Assembly (NCBI GenBank): GCA_964592075.1
Contig: CAZQDY010000003.1
Span: 1-64,000, forward strand
Direction of reading: 5' to 3'
DNA: 64,000 bases
Source of the DNA: RBG-16-64-13 sp964592075
GTDB taxonomy: Bacteria > Actinomycetota > Thermoleophilia > RBG-16-64-13
Part shown: in pieces, positions 17,174 to 25,574 of the stretch
How the letters are laid out: each line of letters starts with the position of its first letter
How positions within the stretch are numbered: the stretch's first letter is position 1
The notes under the pieces: generated by a model
The model's input: the letters and a program-made list of their open reading frames with translations, nothing else
Told to the model about the DNA's origin: nothing
Database searches by the model: none
Program-made: the position numbers and the translations under genes

Positions 17174-19147
17174 CTAGAGGACGCTCATCGCGGCAAGGAA
17201 CCCTTCCTTGACGGCGGCGTCCACCTTGGCTGGGCGGACACAGTCGCCGATCTCGTCGCAGGGTATGGTTCCAAGCGACTCCTTCAGACCGGATGTGTCG
17301 TTCGGCCGCATGCCGAGCGCGTACACCACCGTATCCGCCTCGAGCCACCGGACGGTCGCGTCCCTGCCCTCCACGCGGACCCCGGTCCGGGCCATCTCCA
17401 GGCACGTTCTGCCGGTCAGCAGTCTGACGCCGACCCTCTCCATCTCCAGCAGGAGCGCCTCCCGGTACATGCCGAACGACTCGTCGGCCGCCCGGTCGAG
17501 CATCTCCACCACAGTCACCTCATGACCGGTCTTCGCCAGGTGCAGCCCGGTTTCGCAACCGACCAGGCCACCGCCGACCATCACGATCCGCCGGCCGAGA
17601 AGGACGCCTTCCTCGTAGACGGCAAGCGCGGGTACGGCCGTTTCGATCCCCTTGATGGGGGGCACAAGGGCCTGCGAGCCGAGCGCGAGAATCACCACGT
17701 CCGGCTCCTCTACCGCGATGGTCGCCGCCGTCGCGTTGGTGTTCAGCCGCACGTCGACGCCCCTCAACCCGACCTCGTAGACGAGAAGGTCCTTGAAGCC
17801 CCGTAGATCCTGCTTGTCCACGTCGGCGTCTGTGAACTTGATGATGCCGCCCAGCCGCGCTGCGCGCTCCACGAGAGTCACCCGGTGGCCACGATCGGCA
17901 GCCGTGATGGCGGCCTGCATCCCGGCGGGCCCTCCTCCTATCACCAACACCTTCCGCGAAGCAGCGGGCCGCGGCATGTCCTCCACCGGCACCCTCAGAT
18001 TGGCCTTGGGGTTGATGGTGCAGTCGCCCACCTTCTGGATCATCGGCTCATCGTCGTCCGGCGGAACGTAACCGGCTTCCGGGCTGCCCGGGAAGCACTT
18101 GTAGCAGCGGATACAGCGCCTGATCTCACGCTCCCGCCCGGCCAGGGCTTTGTTGGGGAGTTCGGGATCGGCGATCATCTGCCGGCCCAATACGACGTAG
18201 TCGGCCTCCCCCTCGGCCAAGATCTTCTCGGCCAGTTCGGGTGAGTTGATGCCCCCCACGACACCTACCGGCATGCTGGTGTGCCGCTTGACGGTGGCCG
18301 CGAGGTCGGCGTTACAGGCGTGAGGAGCAAACATGGACGAGAACTGATTGGTGACGACCGGATCGTTGTAGAGGCCGACGGAGACGTGCACGCTGTCGAC
18401 GATGCCCTCCAGCATGTGGACGAACTCCCCCACCTCGTCCGCCTCTATTCCGCCGGGCACGCCGTCGCGTCCGCCGACGCGGGCCTCCAGAAGGAAGTCG
18501 GGGCCGACGGCTTCCCGCATGGCCTGGAACACCGCTCGGGGAAAGCGCGCCCGGTTCTCGAGACTGCCGCCGTAATCGTCGGTGCGCTTGTTCCACAGAG
18601 GTGAGAGGAACTGGGAGAACAGCCAGCCGTGCCCCGCATGGACCAGCACCCCGTCGAAACCCGCTGCGCGCATGTACACGGTCGCTCTCGCGAAGTCCCG
18701 GCAGACCTTGTCCATCCTGGTCTGGTCCATGGCTTCGATCTGCTGCCCGTCCCCGCGGGTATAGGCGCTGGGGCCCCAGGGGTCCGGCTGGCCGGGCAGG
18801 GGGGTCTTCTCCCCGCCGGCGTGGAACAGCTCGATGAGCGCGATGGCTCCGTGCTTCTTGATCACCTCGGCATAGTGGCTGATCTGATCGAAGTGCTTAC
18901 CGGCGGGAACGGCGAAGTCGATGGGGTCGAACGGCATACGTTCGGCGTCCTCGGAGTTCACGCTGGTCTCTCCCACACTCACCTTGGCCGCCCCTCCCTT
19001 GGCGGCCGCTTCCACCTTGCGGTAGGCCCGGGGCGCCAAACCCGGGTACTGGACGACGGCGCCGAAGACCATGGGGGCGCACATGATGCGGTTCTTCATG
19101 GTGTGACGACTAAGGCTCAGAGGCGTGAACAGATGCTCGTATGACAT
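17174..19147 (-). CDS. FMN/FAD/Fe-S NADH:flavin oxidoreductase (2-enoate or 2,4-dienoyl-CoA reductase type)
   Basis: Cytoplasmic multi-domain reductase of 657 residues. The N-terminal 330 residues are an old-yellow-enzyme TIM barrel that binds FMN (FTPLSLSRHTMKNRIMCAPM; GFDGVLVHAGHGWLFSQFLSP). A Cys motif, CIRCYKC, followed by CTINP holds the 4Fe-4S cluster. The spacing between the last two cysteines (about 25) is longer than the usual 11 or so, so there is a loop insertion. The C-terminus has two Rossmann motifs, VIGGGPAGMQAAITAADRG for FAD and VGGGLVGCETGLHLAKTG for NADH. The family reduces C=C bonds of enoates or dienoyl-CoA, mostly in anaerobes. ATG 19147 has GAGAGGGA upstream and starts the barrel. 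The substrate is unknown. Confidence 0.92.
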   Translation of the reverse strand: MSYEHLFTPLSLSRHTMKNRIMCAPMVFGAVVQYPGLAPRAYRKVEAAAKGGAAKVSVGETSVNSEDAERMPFDPIDFAVPAGKHFDQISHYAEVIKKHGAIALIELFHAGGEKTPLPGQPDPWGPSAYTRGDGQQIEAMDQTRMDKVCRDFARATVYMRAAGFDGVLVHAGHGWLFSQFLSPLWNKRTDDYGGSLENRARFPRAVFQAMREAVGPDFLLEARVGGRDGVPGGIEADEVGEFVHMLEGIVDSVHVSVGLYNDPVVTNQFSSMFAPHACNADLAATVKRHTSMPVGVVGGINSPELAEKILAEGEADYVVLGRQMIADPELPNKALAGREREIRRCIRCYKCFPGSPEAGYVPPDDDEPMIQKVGDCTINPKANLRVPVEDMPRPAASRKVLVIGGGPAGMQAAITAADRGHRVTLVERAARLGGIIKFTDADVDKQDLRGFKDLLVYEVGLRGVDVRLNTNATAATIAVEEPDVVILALGSQALVPPIKGIETAVPALAVYEEGVLLGRRIVMVGGGLVGCETGLHLAKTGHEVTVVEMLDRAADESFGMYREALLLEMERVGVRLLTGRTCLEMARTGVRVEGRDATVRWLEADTVVYALGMRPNDTSGLKESLGTIPCDEIGDCVRPAKVDAAVKEGFLAAMSVL

Positions 19148-19375
19148 GCTTGGGCGCTCCCTCTCCGCTTCCTTCCCGGGTATCCCGGCGCGTCGACCTA
19201 TGAGAGCATTGTACTGCCTGCGTGCTGCCTGCCGACGCACGGCCTCGTGGAGCCGATGAGTAAGAGTAGTTCGTGACCGGAGCCGCGGGGTTCGAACGTC
19301 CCGCCATGCTCTGTCGGATACACTTGCACCCCCTTCCTCCATAAGTGGGTAGGGACACCCACCGAAAGGAGGAGC

Positions 19376-19975
19376 ATGAGGGAGCACCCACCAGATGGAC
19401 CCGAGGCGGGGACTAGTCAGCCGGAGCCCCCATCGAGCGACGCGGAGTTGATGCGTCGCGCCAAGAACGACGCGGACGCGTTCGCGGAGATCTACCGCCG
19501 CCACGTGGCCGACGTGCACGACTGGCTGGCCCGGCGTTCGTCCCGGTTCGCCGTGGATCTCACCGCCGAAACCTTCGCTCAGGCGTGGGTCGGCCGCCGC
19601 CGCTTCTATGACGACCGCGACGGCTCGGCCTTGCCGTGGCTGCTGGGGATCGCGCGGAATCTTCTGCGTGACTCCGAGCGGCATGCGTGTGCGGAGACCA
19701 GCGCCCGGCGGAAGCTGGGATTACCGCTCGATTTCGTCGAGGATGCCGGGCTGGCGTCCATCGAGCAGGCACTGTCGCCGGATGAGACGCTCGATGGTGC
19801 ACTCAGCGGCCTTCCCAGGCACGAGCGGGAAGCGGTCGAGCTGCGGGTCTTGGAAGAGCTTCCGTACGACGAGGTCGCGAGACGACTGACCATACGGCCG
19901 GCGGCTGCCCGTCTACGGGTGTCGCGCGGTCTGCGCCGCATGAGCACAGCTCTGCAGGCAAAGGAGGGACTATGA
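19376..19975 (+). CDS. ECF-type RNA polymerase sigma factor (second copy)
   Basis: A 199-residue sigma-70-family protein. Region 2 reads AFAEIYRRHVADVHDWLARR then DLTAETFAQAWVGRRRF. Region 4 reads LPRHEREAVELRVLEELPYDEVARRLTIRPAAARLRVSRGLRR. ATG at 19376 has GGAGGAG just upstream. A 6-bp hairpin, GTGGGT-AGGGAC-ACCCAC (19345-19362), sits immediately before the ribosome site. It overlaps the downstream membrane-anchored gene by ATGA. It duplicates the architecture of 13699-15179 with diverged sequence. Confidence 0.94.
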   Translation: MREHPPDGPEAGTSQPEPPSSDAELMRRAKNDADAFAEIYRRHVADVHDWLARRSSRFAVDLTAETFAQAWVGRRRFYDDRDGSALPWLLGIARNLLRDSERHACAETSARRKLGLPLDFVEDAGLASIEQALSPDETLDGALSGLPRHEREAVELRVLEELPYDEVARRLTIRPAAARLRVSRGLRRMSTALQAKEGL

Positions 19976-20778
19976 CTGAACTCCCCGAGAGTCTCCGCAG
20001 ATTCGAGACCAAACTGGCCGCGGCCGCGACGTGCGACGTGCGGCGGTCTGCACGGCGCAAGCGAGTCGCGTGGCGGTTCGGCGCTGTGGCCGGCGCCGGG
20101 CTCGCGGTGTTCGCGGCCCTCAGTGTGATCAACGTGTTCGGAGCCGGCGGCCCCTCCATCGTGGGCAGAGCGGTTGCCGCTCTGGCCGAGAGGGCGGAGG
20201 CCATCGTGCATGTGGTCATGGTAGAAACGCAGGATACCGGTAACGGCACAACGGTGGAGTGGCGCTGGGAATCGTGGGAGACCACCTCCGAGCCCTGCGC
20301 CCTGCGCTCGATCCAGACGCAGCCCGACGGCTCGGTCATCGACTCCGTCATCAAGGACGACCGCATCCAGCTCTACAGCAGGGCCGGCGGTGTCATCTAC
20401 GATGTCGTGAACACGGCAGGCGCCTGGGACAAAAGGGTGTTCGAGGACTTCCGGCGCACAGCGACGCGTTTCCTGGAGTCCGGTAGGGCACAGGTGAAGG
20501 GCGAGGTCGCTGTCGACGGACGCGCCGGCATCGAGATCGCTTCCGATGACGGTTCCGAAGCGTACGTGATCGACGAAGCGACAGGCGCGCCCATCGAATG
20601 GCGCACCACCGGTGATAGCGGCAGCTCCATCCTGCGGTTCCCGGTCTTCGAGGAGATGCCTGCCACGCAGGAGAACATGCGCATGTTCGATCTCACCGTC
20701 TTTAACCCGGACGTCCCGGTCGACCACGATCTGGATCACTACGAGGACTTCCAGAAGAACAGCTGGCCGAAGGGATGA
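19972..20778 (+). CDS. Membrane-anchored putative anti-sigma/lipoprotein-carrier-like protein (second copy)
   Basis: A 268-residue protein built like 14301-15179: a short cytoplasmic N-terminus, one membrane segment (FGAVAGAGLAVFAALSVINVF), then an outer domain. The matching landmarks are GGPSIVGRAVAALAE, a beta strand ending VIYDVV, EAYVIDEATGAPIEW, and EMPATQENMRMFDLTVFNPDV. The two outer domains align throughout by eye. It is coupled to its sigma factor by ATGA and probably senses an envelope signal. No zinc anti-sigma motif is seen in the short cytoplasmic tail, so the inhibitory mechanism is uncertain. Confidence 0.77.
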   Translation: MTELPESLRRFETKLAAAATCDVRRSARRKRVAWRFGAVAGAGLAVFAALSVINVFGAGGPSIVGRAVAALAERAEAIVHVVMVETQDTGNGTTVEWRWESWETTSEPCALRSIQTQPDGSVIDSVIKDDRIQLYSRAGGVIYDVVNTAGAWDKRVFEDFRRTATRFLESGRAQVKGEVAVDGRAGIEIASDDGSEAYVIDEATGAPIEWRTTGDSGSSILRFPVFEEMPATQENMRMFDLTVFNPDVPVDHDLDHYEDFQKNSWPKG

Positions 20779-20812
20779 GCCGGTCAACACGGGCTCGCCT
20801 GTCTGTATGAGC

Positions 20813-20849
20813 CGGGAGCCCCGGCAGCCTCAGGCTGCCGGGGCTCCCG
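20813..20849. terminator. Strong bidirectional terminator hairpin
   Basis: A 17-bp uninterrupted stem runs from 20813-20829 to 20833-20849 with a TCA loop, built from GGGAGCCCCGGCAGCC and its exact complement. It separates the convergent second anti-sigma-like gene and the GGDEF-EAL gene. There is no T-run. Confidence 0.85.
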
Positions 20850-20889
20850 CCGCGCTCCAGGAGCGGACCTCCCCCAAGCTCAATGGCGC

Positions 20890-23628
20890 TCAGAGACCGG
20901 GGACCGAGACCTCGCGCGAGAGGCGCAGCAAGCTCGACGTAGAGTCGGACGGCGCAGGCCGGCCCAACAGGTATCCCTGGCCGATGTCACAGTCATAGGC
21001 GACCAACAGGGTCTTGGTGGCGATGTCTTCGATTCCCTCGGCCACTACTCTCAGTCCGAGTTCGTGAGCCAATCCGATGGTGGCGCGGACAATCGCCGCA
21101 TCCTGTTTGTCCGTGGCCATGGGCAGCACGAAGGACTTGGCGATCTTCACTTCGTCGACCGGCAGACTCTTGACGTACGAAAGCGCCGAGTGGCCCACGC
21201 CGAAGTCGTCGATGGCCACACTGACTCCCCGGTCGCGTATAGCCCTCAACGCCTCAATGCTCCTCTCGGGGTCGAGCATCGTGCTGGTCTCGGTGAGCTC
21301 GACCATCAGCAGGCTTGGGTCTACTCCGTGCAGGCGGACCATGTCCCCGATCCGCCCGGGTAGATCCGGGTCGTCGAGATCGCGGGCGGACAGGTTGATG
21401 GACATACGGACCCTGACGCCACTCGAAAGCCACGACGCGCTCTGGGCAAGGACGCGGCCCAACACCCATGTGGTGAGGCGGTCGCTCAGCCCCTCCTGCT
21501 CGATCAGGTCAGCGAACTCGCCGGCTACGATGAGGCCTCGGCGCGGATGATTCCAGCGCACTAGGGCCTCCACTCCGACCACCTGGTCGCTGTCGAGACG
21601 GACCTGGGGTTGATAGTAGAGTGTGAACTCGCCCCGCTCGAATGCCGGACGCAGATCGGCCTGCAGTTCCAGGCGACCGGGCGTGTGACGATCGCCTTCC
21701 CTCTCGTAGAGGGCATAGCGGCCGCCGCCGGCCCTTTTGGCTGCATACATGGCGATATCACCGAACCTCAGAAGGCTTTCCACGGTGGTTCCGTGTTCGG
21801 GGTAGAGGGCGATGCCGACGCTGGCCGACAGTCCGATGCTCCGTCCCTCCACCTCGAAGGATTCCTTGAACACTTGGAGGATCCGGAGGGCGACCCGGCA
21901 TGCGTCGTCGGCGTCCTCCACCGGCACCACCACGGCGAACTCGTCGCCACCCAGACGGGCCAGGAGATCAGCCGAGCGGAGCGACCGACGCATCCTGGCG
22001 GCCACCAGTTCGAGCACCACGTCGCCGCAGTGGTGGCCCATGCTGTCGTTGACCTCTTTGAACCGGTCGAGATCCAGGATGAAGAGTGCATGAGGCGCGG
22101 GCGACGCCTCGGACGATGACACGAGCTCCTGCAGACGATCGCGCAGGCGCGTTCGGTTGGGCAGGCTGGTGACGCTGTCGTGCAGGGCCTGGAATCTGAG
22201 GGCATCTTCCCACGCACGAGTCTCGGTGATATCCCGAGCGATGCACTCGTACGCCACGACCCTGCCGTTGCGGTGGACCGCGCGGATACTGACCTCCAAC
22301 GCGATGCTGCGGCCGTCCTTGTGGCGCACCATCACCTCACGACGTTCCTGATCTCCGTTCACAAGAGGGTGGAAAGCGGTCACCGGGAGTTCTGCGCCCG
22401 CCAGATCGCCGAGAGGGAGTCCGATGAGTTCCTCGGGTGAGTACCCGGTCACGGCCTCGACCGCCGGATTCAGACTGGTGAACCGGCCTCTGAGGTCGAC
22501 GGTGAAGATGACGTCTCGCGCATTATTCACGAGATCGCGATAGCGGCGCTCGCTCTCAAGAACCGCCTCTTCGGCCCTGCGCCTCTCAGTGATATCGCGC
22601 AGCACCACCAGGTGGCCGGGCCGGGGCCGGTCGGCTGCGCCGATCAGCGAGACCAGGAAATCGAAGACATGGACGCCGTCCTCCCGCTCGGTGGTGAACT
22701 CCCCACGAGCCGTTCGGCCTCCAGCCGACCTGGAGGATCCGCCATGGTCGCGCAGAAAGCCGCCCAGATCGGCCCCCAACAGCGGCGTGAAGAGACCCCC
22801 GAGGATCGAGGCGGCCGCCGGATTGACATCCATCACGCGGTCTTCTTCGTCCAGGACCACCACCCCATCGGACATGGCCTCGACGAGGGTGTTCTTGGCC
22901 CTGGTCCTGATGCCCAGGGACAGATCGAACAGACGGAAGCGGGACATGGCTATGGCGATCGATAGACCGCTCAGGAAGAACCCGAACGGGGTGATATCTA
23001 TCGACTCAGCCGATAGAGCTCCCGAGAGATAGGCGAGGTTGGCCACCAGAGGCACGACGGCCCCCAGCACGATGAGACTCGCTTGGGTACGGTGGACGCG
23101 GGGCAGGCTCGTCGCGGCCCACACAAGGACGACCGCGCCGATGACAACGAGTGTGTACGAGTAGACAGAGTGTATCCAGAAGAAGAAACCGTGACCCACA
23201 CGGATGCCGCCAAGAGAACCGGCCGGGTGAGACTCGATGCTGCTCCACATCAGACCATGCAACTCGGTCGAAGCCACGAGGACAAGGGTCAGCGCCGGGA
23301 TGATCGCGTAGAACCACGCGCGCCGGCCGCTCACCCAGCGTTCTTGGCCGGTGTATCGGAGGGCGAAGACGAACCAGAGCACCGGCACCGAGACTATGGC
23401 CACGTACTGTACTTTGGCCATGGCGATCTTCGTGGCCAATCCGGGGAGCACGATCTCGAGCGAGTAGAGGAAGCACCACAGCCCCACGGAGGCCATGAGC
23501 AGGGAGAAGCACCTGCTGCCTATCGCACGGTGTCGCCAGGAGAACACGGAATAGACCCAGGAGACGATGGCGGCCATGCCGAGAACAGCCACGGCCACCA
23601 CCATCCAAGCGGCCCACGGCGTTTCCAC
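20890..23628 (-). CDS. Membrane PAS-GGDEF-EAL cyclic-di-GMP protein
   Basis: A 912-residue signalling protein. The N-terminus has seven to eight membrane segments of the histidine-kinase 7TM sensor type (residues 10-230). Two PAS domains follow (around 245-350 and 365-485). The GGDEF domain has RSAD-x5-GGDEF, so both the diguanylate cyclase motif and the RxxD inhibitory I-site are intact. The EAL domain keeps EALVRW, INLSA, ELTE, DDFGVG, KIAKSF and AEGIED, the residues that bind metal and c-di-GMP in active phosphodiesterases. Both activities are therefore possible. GTG at 23628 is chosen for its purine-rich GAGAGGAAGAG site; an upstream ATG at 23730 adds a stretch without homology. It is monocistronic. 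Confidence 0.92.
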   Translation of the reverse strand: METPWAAWMVVAVAVLGMAAIVSWVYSVFSWRHRAIGSRCFSLLMASVGLWCFLYSLEIVLPGLATKIAMAKVQYVAIVSVPVLWFVFALRYTGQERWVSGRRAWFYAIIPALTLVLVASTELHGLMWSSIESHPAGSLGGIRVGHGFFFWIHSVYSYTLVVIGAVVLVWAATSLPRVHRTQASLIVLGAVVPLVANLAYLSGALSAESIDITPFGFFLSGLSIAIAMSRFRLFDLSLGIRTRAKNTLVEAMSDGVVVLDEEDRVMDVNPAAASILGGLFTPLLGADLGGFLRDHGGSSRSAGGRTARGEFTTEREDGVHVFDFLVSLIGAADRPRPGHLVVLRDITERRRAEEAVLESERRYRDLVNNARDVIFTVDLRGRFTSLNPAVEAVTGYSPEELIGLPLGDLAGAELPVTAFHPLVNGDQERREVMVRHKDGRSIALEVSIRAVHRNGRVVAYECIARDITETRAWEDALRFQALHDSVTSLPNRTRLRDRLQELVSSSEASPAPHALFILDLDRFKEVNDSMGHHCGDVVLELVAARMRRSLRSADLLARLGGDEFAVVVPVEDADDACRVALRILQVFKESFEVEGRSIGLSASVGIALYPEHGTTVESLLRFGDIAMYAAKRAGGGRYALYEREGDRHTPGRLELQADLRPAFERGEFTLYYQPQVRLDSDQVVGVEALVRWNHPRRGLIVAGEFADLIEQEGLSDRLTTWVLGRVLAQSASWLSSGVRVRMSINLSARDLDDPDLPGRIGDMVRLHGVDPSLLMVELTETSTMLDPERSIEALRAIRDRGVSVAIDDFGVGHSALSYVKSLPVDEVKIAKSFVLPMATDKQDAAIVRATIGLAHELGLRVVAEGIEDIATKTLLVAYDCDIGQGYLLGRPAPSDSTSSLLRLSREVSVPGL

Positions 23629-23951
23629 CACTCTTCCTCTCTCCCACGGCAACCGGATTGCCCTTCGAGTGTATATCGGTTGGTTGGAGCCCCGACTTGA
23701 AGAGCCCGACAGCCGTATGCCCGGCCGCACCTGGCGCTACACTATGATGTGGCGCGTCATCCTGGACGGCGGGCCGGGCGGATCCCACTCGTCGCACCGC
23801 TCTTCGTCCAACTGCTTCTCCTCCCGGCGCCGGGGCTCATGATCGGGGCCCATCGTGTTGATGCTCGTTTCAGTGATTCAAGCTAGTCGGCCGGTCCGGC
23901 TCTGTTAACTCGCTTTGCGGCGCATCCCGGCATGAAGAAGGAGGCAAGCGC
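23629..23951. other. Divergent intergenic region
   Basis: This 323-base region lies between the minus-strand GGDEF-EAL gene and the plus-strand small protein. It contains the A/T-rich patches GTGTATATCGG (near 23670) and CTACACTATGATG (near 23740), which may hold the two promoters, but no -35/-10 pair is convincing. I see no gene. Confidence 0.5.
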
Positions 23952-24314
23952 ATGGACAGTAGTTCAGACGCACTGATGCAGTCTGTCGACACCCCCCGAG
24001 AGACTCTGGCCCTGCTCGTCGCCCGCCACCTGGTGATCGGTCGAGGAGCAGAGATGGAGGACTCCTCACCGGTCAAGATAGCCCTGGCGAAGCTGACTGA
24101 TCTCGTTGATCGCCGGCAGATCCCCGCGAGTCAACACCAGCAGCTCCTCTATCTCCTGCAGTCGCTGGAGGGTTGTGATCTAGACCATTGCGACAGGACG
24201 AGCGAGATTGTCAACAGGGTCGCAATGTCGGTTGCGCTCTGGCCCGAGGAGTTCCCCGATCACGAGCTCGAGCGGCTTCGCGACATTCTTTACGAAGCAC
24301 CCGAGGGTCTCTGA
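23952..24314 (+). CDS. Hypothetical protein
   Basis: A 120-residue soluble, helical, acidic protein of unknown family. ATG follows GAAGGAGG with good spacing, which makes it a real gene. The core (LALLVARHLVIG, IALAKLTDLVDR, QQLLYLLQSLEGCDLDHCDR) has two close cysteines and a histidine, C-x4-C with an intervening DH, that might be structural. The C-terminal half (VAMSVALWPEEFPDHELERLRDILY) is predicted helical. No neighbour gives a clue: a divergent c-di-GMP protein lies upstream and an alcohol dehydrogenase downstream. Confidence 0.75.
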   Translation: MDSSSDALMQSVDTPRETLALLVARHLVIGRGAEMEDSSPVKIALAKLTDLVDRRQIPASQHQQLLYLLQSLEGCDLDHCDRTSEIVNRVAMSVALWPEEFPDHELERLRDILYEAPEGL

Positions 24315-24360
24315 CTCGGGTCTTGTGCGCGGCGCCCAGCCGGGCCGTGCGCACTGAGTC
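24313..24360 (+). terminator. Possible terminator hairpin
   Basis: Nested inverted repeats GACTC...GAGTC (24313-24317 with 24356-24360) and GTGCGC...GCGCAC (24325-24330 with 24349-24354) directly follow the stop of the hypothetical gene. The loop is GC-rich and long. Confidence 0.4.
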
Positions 24361-24480
24361 GAATCCCCGCACCCGAACCGTGGGCGCTATCATCCCTGCG
24401 TGCCTGTAATCGCCGGCGCACTGCGTCCCACAGACTGCATCAAGCAAGGTGCGTCACACACTCGAAGGAGAGCAGCAGAG

Positions 24481-25485
24481 ATGAGAGCAGCGTTTGTTGT
24501 GGCGCCCCGCAAGTACGAGATATGTGACATCCCGATCCCGGAGATATCCGAGAACGAGATACTGGTGAGGATCGAAGCCTGCGGGGTCTGCTCGAGCGAC
24601 ATGACCGCCTACAAGGACTCCTACAGCGAGGAGATGAAGAGGGCCAATCCCTTCCCCCGCCGCGCCGGGCATGAGCCGGCGGGGACTGTGGTGGAGGTCG
24701 GCAGGCTGGTCAAGGGCTTCGAGGTGGGCGACAGGATCACCGGCTATTTCGCCGACGACGCCTACTCTGAGTACGTGGCCGTCGACCCGAGTCATTTCGC
24801 CGCCCACCGCGGCCACCCCTACATCATCGAGAAGATCCCGGGCGGGATTCCCTTCGAACATGCCCTGGGCGAGCCTTTGATGAGCTGCATGTCCATCGCG
24901 CGGACGGCCACACCTGAGTCCGGGGACTACGTCTTTCAGATAGGCGCGGGCTTCATGGGCCTGGGGATCATCGCCGGGGTCTCCTCCCCGAAGCTGCGCG
25001 ACTACATCGTCGCCGATCTCGACGACAGCCGCCTCGCGCTGGCCCAGGAGCTGGGAGCCACCATCACGCTCAACCCCTCTAGGGTGGACGTGGTGGAGGA
25101 GGTTATGAAGATCACCGGGGGCCGGGGCGTCGACGTAGCCATCGAGGTGGTCGGCCACCCGGTAGGCATCAAGATGACCGGCGACGTGATCAAGACCAAC
25201 CGGGCCAAGGTCATCCTTGTGGGCTGGCACCAAGCGCCGGATACCTATGAGCTGTTCAACTGGATCAAGTGCCCCATCATCTACAGTCCTCAGGGGATCG
25301 GCATGTCCACCGACTACCGGAGCGAGCTGGAGCGCGCCATGTGGGCGCTGGGGAAGGGCATCTACCCGATGGACAGGCTGGTCACACATAGGTACAGGCT
25401 GGAGGACATCGGCCAAGCCTTCGAGGACAACCTGGACAGGAAGCCCGGCTACATCAAGGGCGTGGTCATGCCTTTCATGGAGTAG
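24481..25485 (+). CDS. Zinc-type alcohol/polyol dehydrogenase (MDR family)
   Basis: A cytoplasmic medium-chain dehydrogenase of 334 residues. The catalytic-zinc residues are present in ACGVCSSDM and RAGHEPAG (GHE motif). The Rossmann domain shows VFQIGAGFMGLGIIAGV with a conserved Asp strand end (VADLDDSRLALAQELGA), pointing to NAD rather than NADP. VDVAIEVVGHP follows. The four-cysteine structural zinc lobe usual in this family is absent, which shortens the protein. ATG 24481 has GAGAGCAGCAGAG upstream; the longer frame from 24400 has none. The substrate is unknown, with threonine-, sorbitol- and butanediol-type enzymes the closest in style. A transporter gene follows 89 bases later. Confidence 0.9.
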   Translation: MRAAFVVAPRKYEICDIPIPEISENEILVRIEACGVCSSDMTAYKDSYSEEMKRANPFPRRAGHEPAGTVVEVGRLVKGFEVGDRITGYFADDAYSEYVAVDPSHFAAHRGHPYIIEKIPGGIPFEHALGEPLMSCMSIARTATPESGDYVFQIGAGFMGLGIIAGVSSPKLRDYIVADLDDSRLALAQELGATITLNPSRVDVVEEVMKITGGRGVDVAIEVVGHPVGIKMTGDVIKTNRAKVILVGWHQAPDTYELFNWIKCPIIYSPQGIGMSTDYRSELERAMWALGKGIYPMDRLVTHRYRLEDIGQAFEDNLDRKPGYIKGVVMPFME

Positions 25486-25537
25486 CCGGCATGGGGTAGG
25501 CAGCAGCCTGGAAGAGGACGGCCTCGGGCACGGCTGC

Positions 25538-25568
25538 TTGGACATCTGTGGGCACGGACACGTATAGT
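25538..25568 (+). promoter_or_regulatory. Leaderless promoter of the MFS gene
   Basis: TTGGAC (25538-25543; or TGGACA one base on) precedes TATAGT (25563-25568) by 18-19 bases. ATG at 25575 follows the -10 by six bases, the same geometry as the padR promoter. No Shine-Dalgarno sequence is present. Confidence 0.55.
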
Positions 25569-25574
25569 TCACGC

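Noticed and set aside
19285..19310. GGGGTTCGAACGTCCC resembles a tRNA T-arm
   Set aside because: The stem mispairs, no matching 5' acceptor strand lies about 70 bases upstream, and no anticodon arm is seen. It is more likely part of the promoter region of the second sigma factor.
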